From CAWDJT01 sp963828705 (lineage in GTDB: Bacteria > Desulfobacterota > Syntrophobacteria > Syntrophobacterales > Syntrophobacteraceae): a stretch of 64,000 nucleotides of DNA. The stretch is from contig CAWHGA010000040.1 in the NCBI GenBank assembly GCA_963828705.1, positions 1-64,000 on the forward strand, in the 5' to 3' direction. Below are positions 16,280 to 25,005 of the stretch, one piece after another. The notes below the pieces were generated by a model. That model did no database searches and was not told the DNA's origin. It worked only from the letters and a program-made list of their open reading frames with translations. Both the position numbers and the translations under genes were made by a program. Numbering within the stretch: the stretch's first letter is position 1; each line of letters begins with the position of its first letter.

Positions 16280-18877
16280 TCAATCGTAGTGGTAGTTCCC
16301 CTCCAGGAAGTTCTTGGCCACCTGCTCGACGCTGGCCTCACTGCTCATGAGCATATCCATCTGGCGGGTAAAGATCAGTAGGCGTCCGATGACTTCCAGT
16401 TTCTCCTCCACCTCCGGGCCCGGGTATTTTGCAAATCGGGCATCGACCCGGTCGCCTTGGACATCCACCGAAAAGTCCGATGCCATCAAAACAACCGCAA
16501 TGGAACGGGCGCGGCGGTTGCGGCGGAGATCGTCGGCTGCGCCGCCCTTGAAGGAAAAGGTGATGTAGTTCTTGTTCACAGTCTGGCCGCAATAAGCGTC
16601 CAGCACGCTGTAATGGTAGCCGACGCGAGAGCTGAAATTGATGTACTTGTCCGAGATGATGGCGTAGCTCCGGTCTCCGAACCGCTCGACGGCTTGGGGG
16701 TTGGCCAGCATCTGTTCGCGCATCACCGAAAAGAACCCGCTGAACTCGACTGGGCGCGGCCGCATCATCAGCAGGTCTTCGTGGAGCATGCCTTTGAGCA
16801 GAGCGCTGAAAGGCGCCGAAACGATGTGTTTGGGGGATACTTTGTGGGCATGTTCCCCTAAGCCGGCAGTACCACCGCCCAGGTCGATGACGTAGAGATC
16901 CAGCGGGATCGGCGCCTGAAGCTTGAGGGAGCCGGCCCCAACGTCGGAAACCAGGTCGCTGATCTGAAACATCTCCAGGTAGCTCTTCTCGTGAACGAAA
17001 CGCATGATGTCGTGCAGCGTCTGGCAGTGGGCGGGGGTGAAGGTTTCCGACCTGGGGTCCAGCAGGTGCAGGGGCACGATCAAGTCGGCCACGCGGCGCA
17101 GCGTCTCATAGACCGGGCTGCCCTTCATAAAGGGTTCGCGCTTGATATGACGGGCCAGCAATTCCTCCACCCGGCCTCGATACACCCGGCCAGCGAAGCC
17201 GTCCACGGTAATCACGTCACCGGTGGCGATGGTGCTCATGGCTCCCTGGACGCCCAGCAGGGATGGCACCTGGAATTCTCGGCAAAGCGAGGCCATGTGG
17301 CCGGTGACGCTCCCCGATTCGGTCACGATCGCCTGGGCCTTGGGCATCACCACCACATACTTGGGCGAGGAATGCTTGGCCACCAGGACAGCACCATCGG
17401 GGAAGTTTACCAGGTCACCTTCCTGATCCACATGAAAGCCGGGCCGCAACCCACACCGGGAAAGGCTACGGCACCGCCTTCCGCCAAAACCGGGAAACCC
17501 TTCACTGGCGGAGGTGCCGCCCCGGCGTCCTCCGGTCCCACCTCCGGCAGCCGCAGCGGGCGTGTCTGCAAAACCAGCAGGCGCCCGGCGGAATCCAGCG
17601 CCCATTCGATGTCCTGAGCGCAGCGGTAGTGTTCTTCCAGCTTCATGGCAAAGCGCGCCAGTGTCTTCACCAGACTGGGTTGCAGGCACGAGGCGTGGCA
17701 TTGTTCGCCGTCCACCGGGACCTCCATCAGGCCGCCATCGGGGTTGGTGACCAATTGCACCGGTTTGGGCGAGATCCGGTTTTCGATCACAGTGTTTTCC
17801 GGGTCCTTGGCCACCACGTAGGTGTCGGGCGTTATATGGCCGTCCACGGCGTAAGGCCCCAGCCCCCAGACGGCGCTGATGATGATGTGGTCCTCGGTGC
17901 GGTGATAGGGATGATGACGTGTAAATCACCCCACTGGCCACCGATGCCACCATCTGCAGACAGGCGACGCTCATGGCGATGTCTTCGTCGCGAATGCCCT
18001 TGTTGAGACGATAAGAGATGGCCCGCGGGGTGTAGAGGCTGGCCACTATGTATTTGTAGCTTTGCAGCAACTGGTGTTCGGGTACATTGAGAAGCGACAG
18101 ATACTGCCCGGCAAAGGACAGCTCGCTGTCTTCACCGATGGCGCTGCTGCGCATGGAAACTGGTGGTGATAGGCAGTCGAAACCCGTCTCGCAGAGCCGC
18201 CGGGTCAACTGCCGGTAGCCGTCGACAATGGCTTCTTCCAGCTCCGCCGGCACTTTGGCGGCAATGATCAGCCGCTGGATGTCCTCACTGACGGTCTGGA
18301 TGGATTCGGGGTTGTTGATGTCGAGCTCCATCTTGATCTTGTGGATTTCATCCACCAGATCGTTGTGGGCCAGCAGGGTATCGTAGGCCCGAGTGGTGAT
18401 GGCAAAGCCTTCAGGCACCGGCAGCTGGACTCGGTTGAGCACCTCACCCAGGTTGGCGTTCTTGCCGCCCACGAAATCCACCATGTCCCGGTTGATCTTC
18501 GTGTAGGGCAACACCAGATCGGTCAAAGGAGCTTCACGCCGCCGCTCCAGCTCATCTCTGATTTTCGCGTTGATGGTTTCCAACACCGGACCCAGATGAC
18601 TGTAACGATTGCGGGAAAGCGCATTGAGGCTTTCAATCATGCGCAGCGTGTGGAATACGCAGCGCGCCGACTGGGAGCGCACATAGGACATGCCGAACAC
18701 GCGCTGCCCCTGAAGCTTGTCTTCCATGTCGGTGATGATGTTGAGAAGCTCGGTGTTGGAAGCCAGAAGCTGTTTGAAATGTTCGTACTTGGCGCGGAAG
18801 ATGGAAGCCGTTTCCTCTCGTGAAGGTCCGGTCTTACGCGATCGCCACTTTCTAAAGGATTCAAGGATCTGGATCAT
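16280..18877 (-). CDS. PEP-synthase-like (PEP/pyruvate-binding) protein A, two compensating frameshifts
   Basis: Order of parts: an N-terminal helical region, a PPDK_N-type nucleotide/PEP-binding domain ('VGGKNANLGEVLNR', 'SMRSSAIGEDSELSFAGQY'), a swivelling phosphohistidine domain with the putative histidine in 'SGSVTGHMASL' (near residue 527), and a family-specific C-terminus. The usual C-terminal TIM-barrel PEP domain of PEP synthase is absent. One open frame spans the gene, but 17432-17912 is read out of frame; the correct sequence there lies in another frame ('HYRCAQDIEWALDSAGR'). Two opposite shifts bracket it. The ATG at 18877 is chosen by comparison with the paralog at 27627 (MIQILESFRKW versus MLRILEAIKNL). 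Confidence 0.8.
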   Translation of the reverse strand: MIQILESFRKWRSRKTGPSREETASIFRAKYEHFKQLLASNTELLNIITDMEDKLQGQRVFGMSYVRSQSARCVFHTLRMIESLNALSRNRYSHLGPVLETINAKIRDELERRREAPLTDLVLPYTKINRDMVDFVGGKNANLGEVLNRVQLPVPEGFAITTRAYDTLLAHNDLVDEIHKIKMELDINNPESIQTVSEDIQRLIIAAKVPAELEEAIVDGYRQLTRRLCETGFDCLSPPVSMRSSAIGEDSELSFAGQYLSLLNVPEHQLLQSYKYIVASLYTPRAISYRLNKGIRDEDIAMSVACLQMVASVASGVIYTSSSLSPHRGPHHHQRRLGAGALRRGRPYNARHLRGGQGPGKHCDRKPDLAQTGAIGHQPRWRPDGGPGGRRTMPRLVPATQSGEDTGALCHEAGRTLPLRSGHRMGAGFRRAPAGFADTPAAAAGGGTGGRRGGTSASEGFPGFGGRRCRSLSRCGLRPGFHVDQEGDLVNFPDGAVLVAKHSSPKYVVVMPKAQAIVTESGSVTGHMASLCREFQVPSLLGVQGAMSTIATGDVITVDGFAGRVYRGRVEELLARHIKREPFMKGSPVYETLRRVADLIVPLHLLDPRSETFTPAHCQTLHDIMRFVHEKSYLEMFQISDLVSDVGAGSLKLQAPIPLDLYVIDLGGGTAGLGEHAHKVSPKHIVSAPFSALLKGMLHEDLLMMRPRPVEFSGFFSVMREQMLANPQAVERFGDRSYAIISDKYINFSSRVGYHYSVLDAYCGQTVNKNYITFSFKGGAADDLRRNRRARSIAVVLMASDFSVDVQGDRVDARFAKYPGPEVEEKLEVIGRLLIFTRQMDMLMSSEASVEQVAKNFLEGNYHYD

Positions 18878-19976
18878 GATGCGTTCTGCTTTCATTCCAG
18901 GAGAATCGTCGCGGGACATACTCCGGCGGCCATTGCCAATATAGTGCGCAAGCTTCAGAAAATGCCAAAAAAGTTCGTACTATCCCGGGCAATCGGGATC
19001 ATTTCGGGAGGCATCATCGGTGTGACATCCCGCCATCGTCTTCACCGGGAGCATCTGAACTGCCGCTGCCTCACCCCAATCAGCCTAGCAAGTCTCCATT
19101 CGGAAACCCCGGCTGTTGGGGTTGTATCGTAGGGGAGGGGTTTATCCCCTCCCGAAACATATTGGAATTATTGCGCATTGCGGGCGGGCATAAAGCCCGC
19201 CCCTACACGACTGAGCCTAAAACATAGGGTTTCCGGATGGAGACTAGCAAGATAGTTGCCAAATGAAGGGAAGGCGAAGGGAAAAGCAGTCGGCAGTCTT
19301 ACTGTTTGCCCAGGTCGCGGCAGTCGGTGAAAGGCCATCAAACCTCTGCCACATAAGGAACCTGCGAGAAAGACATGGAATCATGAAGTGTCGCTGCTTC
19401 GGGTGCGGTTCAAGGGCTCCTGAGCTGCTTGCAAAAATCGGTTCTTGCCCTTCGATACCTCAGGGCGAACGGATGCGGTGGACGGTAACTATACCCGTTA
19501 AGGCGGGGGGCCAGGAAGTCCTCGAAAAACCAGAATTCTCGCCTTTAGCTGGATTTCCGCCTTTAGCATGACAATAGGATAATATGGCAGCGATTTCGTC
19601 ATATTGTTATAGATTTCATATTTTCATGCTTTGCTTGTGATCGCACCGGTCATGGCAGTTCGCGGGAATGACGGCCTGGTCACTGAGCCTGCGAAACTAA
19701 GCTGACAGAGAACTAGGAATATCTGCCGGATACATGGTAATGAAGATGGGCACGAGGGGTTGTCCATTCAATCCTATCTGGATGGGGGGCTTTAGAGGGC
19801 TGTATCCCACCATCTTGGTCAAGCCGTAGACGGTTCTTATGGATTGAAGATCACCAGGCGATATCCGGTGATTTCCCGGTTGACCGCTGTCGATGCTGGC
19901 TGTGCGAGGCCCGGTGGACTGGAAATCGGCCTGATTGAGATTCCCACAACGATTTTTGGCGGATGGCTGCTCAATA
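18878..19976. other. Long intergenic region with MITE copy and short dispersed repeat
   Basis: No supportable gene is visible. The region holds the MITE-like copy A (19087-19251) and a CCCTTCGATACCTCAGGGCG motif at 19448-19467, another common dispersed bacterial repeat. An open frame at 19263-19571 overlaps that motif and shows no family resemblance. Confidence 0.55.
19087..19251 (+). repeat. MITE-like repeat, copy A
   Basis: The element is bounded by GTCTCCATTCGGAAACCC on the left and its inverse GGGTTTCCGGATGGAGAC on the right, with one mismatch over 18 bases. TAGCAA occurs directly outside each end, consistent with a 6-bp target duplication. The interior carries GTAGGGGAGGGGTTTATCCC and GCGGGCGGGCATAAAGCCCG modules and no coding capacity. 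An inverted copy lies at 22994-23156. Confidence 0.8.
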
Positions 19977-21458
19977 ATGTATTGGATCACACTGCGCGCC
20001 CGCATCTTTCTGATCTTGGCTGCCCTGGTGCTCACCACCCTCAGCGGTGGGCTGATCAGCCTCTGGACCACTCACCGCATGGAAGTGCTGCTGGCCGGCA
20101 TGATCAGCCGGGAGGTCGCAGCACTGCAGACGGCGGCGGGGCTGGAAAGCGCTCTGGTGATGCAAAAGGGGCTGGTGACATACTTCTTTCTCGATAATGA
20201 CCAGATCTGGTTGGATCAACTGGAACAATACCACCGGCAGTTCCTGCAGGCGTTGGGCCGGGCTCGGATCTTGACTGACCGGGATACCGGCGCCGACATC
20301 CTGGATAAGATCGGCTCGGAATACCGCGAGTACATCGCTTCTCGAGACCAGGTGATACAACTTTACCGTTCCGGCGATCGCACTGCCGGCATGACTCTGC
20401 ATCGCGAAGTCCGGGGGCAGTTTTTTTCCATATATGACCTCTGTGAGCAGTACAAAATCGTCTACGACTTGAGTCTTGCCCGTGCCCGGGCTACCACTGA
20501 GCGCCAGACCCGCTTCGTCCGGTGGGTGGCGCTGGCGGCCATGCCGGCGGTGCTGATGCTCGGTGCGTTGCTCTGCTATGTGTTGCTCAAACAGGTGCTG
20601 GGCCCTATTCGACAACTGGCGGTCGGCACTCAAACCACGCCGCGCCAGGGCCGGCTGACCGATGAAGTGCAGGCTTTGAGCCGCAGGGTGACGGACCTGG
20701 TGGCCGATGTGGATCAAACCCAAAGCGCCCTCCAGGCCAGCCGTGAGCACCTGCTGCAATCGGAAAAGCTGGCCACGGTGGGACGGCTGGCGGCGGGGGT
20801 TGCCCACAGCATCCGCAACCCGCTCACATCGGTGAAGATGCGGCTGTTCTCCATGGAGCGGGACCTGGAACTCACGGCCGTTCAGAAGGAAGATTTCGAT
20901 GTCATCTCGGAAGAAATCCGTCACATCGATGCCATCGTTCGCAACTTCCTGGAGTTTTCTCGACCACCGAAACTCAAGATGCAGGCCGTGAGTCCATCCG
21001 ATGTGGTGGATTCGGCCATCCAGCTTCTCCGCCACCGCCTCGAATCGTTCGGGGTGGAAGTGGATCTTTACCGGCAGCGTCGCCTACCGCTCATTCAGGG
21101 CGACCCGGAACAACTGAAGGAACTGCTGGTGAATCTTATGGTCAATGCCTGTGAAGCCATTGGTGAAGGCGGCCGCATCATGATCTCCGAGGAAGAAGGA
21201 GTAACGGAGCCCTTGGGGCGGGTGGTGGTCGTCCGGGTGCGCGACACCGGTCCGGGGGTCCCCGATTCCATCAAGGAGCAGGTGTTTCAGCCCTTCTTCA
21301 GCACCAAGGAGGAGGGCACCGGTTTGGGGTTGAGTATTGCCCAGCGTATCGTGGAAGACCATGGCGGCTGTCTCAACCTTAGATCACGGGAAGGCAAGGG
21401 AGCGTCCTTCATCATTACGCTGCCATGCAAGGAGAACGGGGCATGGCTACGATCCTGA
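19977..21458 (+). CDS. NtrB-type membrane sensor histidine kinase
   Basis: The 493-residue kinase has a transmembrane helix at about residues 8-28, a mainly helical periplasmic sensor (about 30-180) and a second helix ('ALAAMPAVLMLGALLCYVLL'). A HAMP-like linker with 'VDQTQSALQAS' follows, then HisKA with 'GVAHSIRNPLTSVKMRL' and HATPase ending 'GTGLGLSIAQRIVEDHGG'. The ATG at 19977 starts just before the first helix. Its last 16 bases overlap the NtrC-type regulator at 21443, so they form a coupled pair. The pair is bracketed by inverted repeats. Confidence 0.9.
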   Translation: MYWITLRARIFLILAALVLTTLSGGLISLWTTHRMEVLLAGMISREVAALQTAAGLESALVMQKGLVTYFFLDNDQIWLDQLEQYHRQFLQALGRARILTDRDTGADILDKIGSEYREYIASRDQVIQLYRSGDRTAGMTLHREVRGQFFSIYDLCEQYKIVYDLSLARARATTERQTRFVRWVALAAMPAVLMLGALLCYVLLKQVLGPIRQLAVGTQTTPRQGRLTDEVQALSRRVTDLVADVDQTQSALQASREHLLQSEKLATVGRLAAGVAHSIRNPLTSVKMRLFSMERDLELTAVQKEDFDVISEEIRHIDAIVRNFLEFSRPPKLKMQAVSPSDVVDSAIQLLRHRLESFGVEVDLYRQRRLPLIQGDPEQLKELLVNLMVNACEAIGEGGRIMISEEEGVTEPLGRVVVVRVRDTGPGVPDSIKEQVFQPFFSTKEEGTGLGLSIAQRIVEDHGGCLNLRSREGKGASFIITLPCKENGAWLRS

Positions 21459-22882
21459 TTGTTGATGATGACCTGCAACTCCGGCAGAGCTTCGAGAAGC
21501 TGCTGATCCAGGAAGGTCACAAGGTACATACGGCTGCCAGTGGGGAGGCCGGGTTGACGATGGTTCGGCAGGAAGTCCCGGACCTGGTGATCATGGACGT
21601 ACGCCTGCCGGGGATGAACGGTCTCGATGCCTTCCAGGCAATGCGGGCGGTCGAACCCAAACTGCCGGTGATCATCATGACTGCCTTCGGCACCACCGAA
21701 ACCGCCATTGAAGCCACCAAACTGGGGGCCTTTGATTATGTGCTCAAGCCCTTCGATATTCCGGAAATTCTCGCCGTCATCGACCAGGCCCTGGAGGCAG
21801 GCCGATTCATGCGAGCCCGGGTGGCCATGGAAGGGTTCGCCGACCCTGCCGGCCGCGAAGCCATCATTGGCCAGAGCAGAGCCATGCAGGAGGTTTACAA
21901 GGCTATCGGCCGGGTGGCGCCCACCGACGCCACCGTGCTGATCCGCGGGGAATCGGGCACCGGCAAGGAACTGGTGGCCCGCGCCCTTTACCAACACAGC
22001 CCGCGGTCGGAAAAACCGTTTCTGGTGATCAATTGTGTCGCCATTCCGGAGACGCTGCTTGAAAGCGAATTGTTCGGTTATGAAAAGGGGGCTTTTACCG
22101 GTGCGGTGGGGCGCCGCGTCGGGCGCATCGAACAGGCCCACGGCGGCACCGTGTTTCTCGACGAAATCGGTGACATGCCCTTCGGCATCCAGGCCAAGAT
22201 CCTGCGGCTGCTTCAGGAAAAGAGCATCGAACGACTCGGGGGAAGGGAACCCATCCCCGTGGATGTGCGCATCATTGCCGCCACCAACCGTGACCTGGAA
22301 ACAGCCTTGACCGAAGGGCGGTTCCGCGAAGACCTTTACTATCGACTCAAGGTCGTGACCCTTTGGCTCCCCCCATTGCGGGATAGGGCCGGGGATATTC
22401 CAATGCTGGCCGATTATTTCCTGGCTCGTTTTGCTGCCGAAATGGAAATGACCAATCCCGGGATCACCGAACCCGCCAAGGACCTGCTGAGCAGTTTTCC
22501 CTGGCCGGGAAACGTCCGGGAGTTGGCCAACACCGTTCAAAAAGCGCTGATCTTTAGCCGTGGCTGTCCCCTTGGCCCGGAAGACATCGCCCAGGCCCAG
22601 GGCCGGGTCGAAACGGCGACGCGCAATGGCGACGACACCAGCCTCCAGGATGCTCTCCGCCACTGGTTGCAAAGAGCCCTGACCACGGAAGGCGAAGCCA
22701 ATCTGTTCGATGCCTGTACCGAACGATTCGCCAGTCTGTTGATCCGCGAAGCCTTGAATCTGAGCGGTGGTAACCGCAGCCGTGCCGCCAAGCTCCTCGG
22801 TCTCTCTCGCCCCACTCTGCTTGCCAAGATCGATAAATACCGCATCACGATGGAAACCTCTGCCCTGAGCGGCCTACCGTAA
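21443..22882 (+). CDS. NtrC-family sigma-54 dependent response regulator
   Basis: The 479-residue activator has a receiver domain (aspartate in 'VIMDVRLPGMNG'), an AAA+ domain with Walker A 'GESGTGKE', a canonical GAFTGA loop and 'VFLDEIGDM', and a C-terminal Fis-type HTH ('GGNRSRAAKLLGLSRPTLL'). AAGGAGAACGGGGC precedes the ATG at 21443. It is probably phosphorylated by the overlapping kinase. Its likely targets are the sigma-54 promoters at 23332 (nearest), 12065 and 3339. Confidence 0.93.
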   Translation: MATILIVDDDLQLRQSFEKLLIQEGHKVHTAASGEAGLTMVRQEVPDLVIMDVRLPGMNGLDAFQAMRAVEPKLPVIIMTAFGTTETAIEATKLGAFDYVLKPFDIPEILAVIDQALEAGRFMRARVAMEGFADPAGREAIIGQSRAMQEVYKAIGRVAPTDATVLIRGESGTGKELVARALYQHSPRSEKPFLVINCVAIPETLLESELFGYEKGAFTGAVGRRVGRIEQAHGGTVFLDEIGDMPFGIQAKILRLLQEKSIERLGGREPIPVDVRIIAATNRDLETALTEGRFREDLYYRLKVVTLWLPPLRDRAGDIPMLADYFLARFAAEMEMTNPGITEPAKDLLSSFPWPGNVRELANTVQKALIFSRGCPLGPEDIAQAQGRVETATRNGDDTSLQDALRHWLQRALTTEGEANLFDACTERFASLLIREALNLSGGNRSRAAKLLGLSRPTLLAKIDKYRITMETSALSGLP

Positions 22883-22993
22883 CTGCTGCGTGCCATGAAA
22901 GACCGTGGTGCCGAGCGAGACCTCGTCACGCCACGGGTGCAACTCGTGATGCCAGGGTCTATGCGCCTTCATGTGAATGGTTTTCGCCAAGGC

Positions 22994-23156
22994 GTCTCGC
23001 TAAAAACCCGCCGGAAACCCTATGTTCTAGGCTCAGTCTAGGGGCGGGCTTTATGCCAGCCCGTAATGCGTAATAATTCCAATATGTTTCGGGATGGGGA
23101 TAAACCGCCTCCCCTACGATTACAACCCCCACAGCCGAAGTTTCCGGAATGGAGGC
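22994..23156 (-). repeat. MITE-like repeat, copy B (inverted relative to copy A)
   Basis: Read on the minus strand it matches copy A over most of its length, including CCGAAACATATTGGAATTAT, the GGGGAGG..TTTATCCCC module and TGAGCCTAgAACATAGGGTT. The end at 23138-23154 is intact (TTTCCGGAATGGAGGC), while the end near 22994-23010 has diverged. With copy A it forms a pair of inverted repeats around the kinase/regulator operon. Confidence 0.78.
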
Positions 23157-23200
23157 TAGCTAGATTCCCGCCAGCCTTGATCCTGCCCACGAACCATCCA

Positions 23201-23228
23201 CCTGGTTCCTTTACAGAGTGTAAAGAAC
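23201..23228. promoter_or_regulatory. Palindromic activator-site candidate upstream of sigma-54 promoter
   Basis: TTTACAGAGTGTAAA (23210-23224) is a perfect palindrome with a 3-base centre, extended by GGTTC and GAACC on either side with one unpaired base. It lies about 110 bases upstream of the sigma-54 promoter, a suitable position for an NtrC-type dimer. The half-site resembles that at 8548-8573. Confidence 0.5.
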
Positions 23229-23331
23229 CCTGACAGCAAACTCACCCCAAAGTACTGCGACCCTTCCCGGCCTGTGCTCAAATTCACACTGTATCCAGGG
23301 GTTTAGTCAAAACGGCCGGGTGCCTCCAAGA

Positions 23332-23347
23332 TGGCACGTTCATTGCC
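23332..23347 (+). promoter_or_regulatory. Sigma-54 promoter of the second TauE operon
   Basis: TGGCACGTTCATTGCC has the -24 TGGCAC and -12 TTGCC elements with exact five-base spacing. The next gene downstream is the TauE permease at 23753, implying a leader of about 390 bases that includes a dispersed repeat. Confidence 0.78.
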
Positions 23348-23390
23348 TTAAGTACACGACCACAGTGATTAGAGTGCCCAATAAATGAAC

Positions 23391-23461
23391 CGTCACCCCG
23401 GCGAAAGCCGGGGTCCAGGAAGCTTTAAAGAGCCTGGATTCCGGCTTCCGCCGGAATGACG
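23391..23461 (+). repeat. Dispersed palindromic repeat, CGTCACCCCGGCGAAAGCCGG type (copy 1)
   Basis: CGTCACCCCGGCGAAAGCCG at one end and GGCTTCCGCCGGAATGACG at the other form an imperfect 71-bp palindrome. Further copies are at 25757, 26531, 27413 and 41747. This copy lies inside the presumed mRNA leader of the TauE operon. Confidence 0.75.
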
Positions 23462-23752
23462 AACCTAGCATTATCGGATACTTAATTGCGTGGAGCTGTA
23501 CTAAGCAACAGCCACCGTGACGGGACTTTCGGAGCAGATGGATTTGCCGAAGCTCCTCAGCAGCCCCATTGCGGTGTGATTGTTCAGCGCGATTGGGATT
23601 CTTTGCCGAGTAAAGGCACCAATTTCAACCCACGGTGGCTGAACAGCCGGTGGGTGTTTAAAACGAATAAGAAGGGGGGGAGATCTCACAACAACGGTTT
23701 GGGACAGCGATCAGTGTTTACGGCGTATCACTATCATGAGGAGGCATATTCC

Positions 23753-25003
23753 ATGAGTGTTCCAAGAAGGGTGTTCGAATTCCTCAAAGCTTCGGCTGTG
23801 GCGCATGCCCAGTGGGACTATGAAGTGTCCATGTCGATTGTCAAGAACAAGAAGAAACTGTTGGTGCTGTTTCTCTTGTTACTGCCGATCCTGGGGGTAT
23901 CGTTTCTGGAAGCGGCAGACATGATTGGGAGTAAAACCGCTTACGCGCCCGCCTTTTATTCGATCAACATCTTCTTCATCGCTATCGCCATCGGTCTCGC
24001 GGCTGGTCTGATCACCGGCTGTATCGGCGCCGGCGGTGGCTTCATCATCACTCCGGCGCTGATGGCGGCCGGTGTTAAGGGCATCCTTGCCGTGGGTACC
24101 GACCTGTTCCATATTTTTGCCAAGGCGATTATGGGGACGGCGGTGCACAAGAAGCTGGGCAACGTTTCCGTCAAACTGGCGGTGGCGTTCCTGGTGGGAT
24201 CGGCCGGTGGCACCTTCATCGGTGGCGCCATCAACCAGGGGCTGTACAACAAGGACCCGTTGCTGAGCGAAGCCTTCATTAGCGGGGTCTATGCTATTTT
24301 GCTAGGTTTTCTCGGAACTTACGCCCTCATTGATTTCATCAAGTCCAGTAAGGGCGGTGGGGGTGGCGATGCTCATGGCGGTCCCTCCGGTGGCACCCCC
24401 GGCGTCGCCAGCAAGCTCCAGGGCTTGAACATTCCACCCATGATTACATTCGATGAAGACTTCGTTCCGGGCGGCAAGAAGATGTCGGGGGTGATCATCG
24501 CTCTTGGCGGTGTGGTGGTGGGGATTATGGCTGCCATCATGGGCGTTGGCGGTGGTTTTATCACCTTCCCCATGTTCGTGTACATCTTTGGGGTATCGTC
24601 CATGACCACGGTGGGGACGGACATCCTGCAGATCATCTTCACCGCCGGTCTTGCCGCCATCGGTCAGTACGCCATCTACGGTTATGTGTTTTACAGCCTC
24701 GCCATGGGGATGCTCATTGGATCACTCATTGGAATCCAGGTCGGAGCTCTCACCACCAAGGTGGTTAAGGGTATCCACATCCGGGGCTTCTATGCCGTTT
24801 CGATCCTGGCCGGTTTCATCAACCGCGCTGCCACTCTTCCGAAGAAGATGACGGAACTGGAAATGATCAACCTCTCAAAGCCGTTGGTGGACGGGATCGA
24901 ATCTGTCGGCAACATTGTTTTTTGGGTGGTTGTCGCCGTATTCGGTGTCTGGGTTTTCGGAAAATTCTTTGCCAATCTGGGGCAATTGCGTGAGGAGGAA
25001 TAG
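23753..25003 (+). CDS. TauE/SafE family sulfite/sulfonate exporter-type permease (second)
   Basis: The 416-residue membrane protein has an extended N-terminus with a first helix ('LLVLFLLLLPILGVSF'), then the duplicated family motifs 'GCIGAGGGFIITPALMA' and 'IMGVGGGFITFPMFVY', each followed by 'VGTD'. A glycine-rich cytoplasmic linker (near residues 203-225) joins the halves. It is distinct from the TauE at 13088 and longer. GAGGAGGCATATTCC precedes the ATG at 23753. It is overlapped by the next gene and expressed from the sigma-54 promoter at 23332. Export of sulfite or an organosulfonate is likely from family and context, not proven. Confidence 0.9.
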   Translation: MSVPRRVFEFLKASAVAHAQWDYEVSMSIVKNKKKLLVLFLLLLPILGVSFLEAADMIGSKTAYAPAFYSINIFFIAIAIGLAAGLITGCIGAGGGFIITPALMAAGVKGILAVGTDLFHIFAKAIMGTAVHKKLGNVSVKLAVAFLVGSAGGTFIGGAINQGLYNKDPLLSEAFISGVYAILLGFLGTYALIDFIKSSKGGGGGDAHGGPSGGTPGVASKLQGLNIPPMITFDEDFVPGGKKMSGVIIALGGVVVGIMAAIMGVGGGFITFPMFVYIFGVSSMTTVGTDILQIIFTAGLAAIGQYAIYGYVFYSLAMGMLIGSLIGIQVGALTTKVVKGIHIRGFYAVSILAGFINRAATLPKKMTELEMINLSKPLVDGIESVGNIVFWVVVAVFGVWVFGKFFANLGQLREEE

Positions 25004-25005
25004 TG

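Larger units (their letters stand above)
22883..23752. other. Regulatory and repeat-rich region before the second TauE operon
   Basis: In order it holds MITE copy B (22994-23156), a palindrome (23201-23228), the sigma-54 promoter (23332-23347) and a dispersed repeat (23391-23461). It then runs about 290 bases of leader to the TauE start. An in-frame upstream extension from 23486 shows no membrane or family signal and is probably untranslated leader. Confidence 0.6.

Noticed and set aside
19263..19571. Plus-strand open frame of 102 codons
   Set aside because: Lies in repeat-bearing intergenic DNA and includes a known dispersed motif; no domain or ribosome-binding site.
21287..22672. Minus-strand open frame of 461 codons
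   Set aside because: Antisense to the second NtrC-type gene, which shows every expected motif.
19087..23156. Composite transposon carrying the two-component pair
   Set aside because: The flanking repeats are non-coding and no transposase is in the segment; recorded as MITE-like inverted repeats instead.
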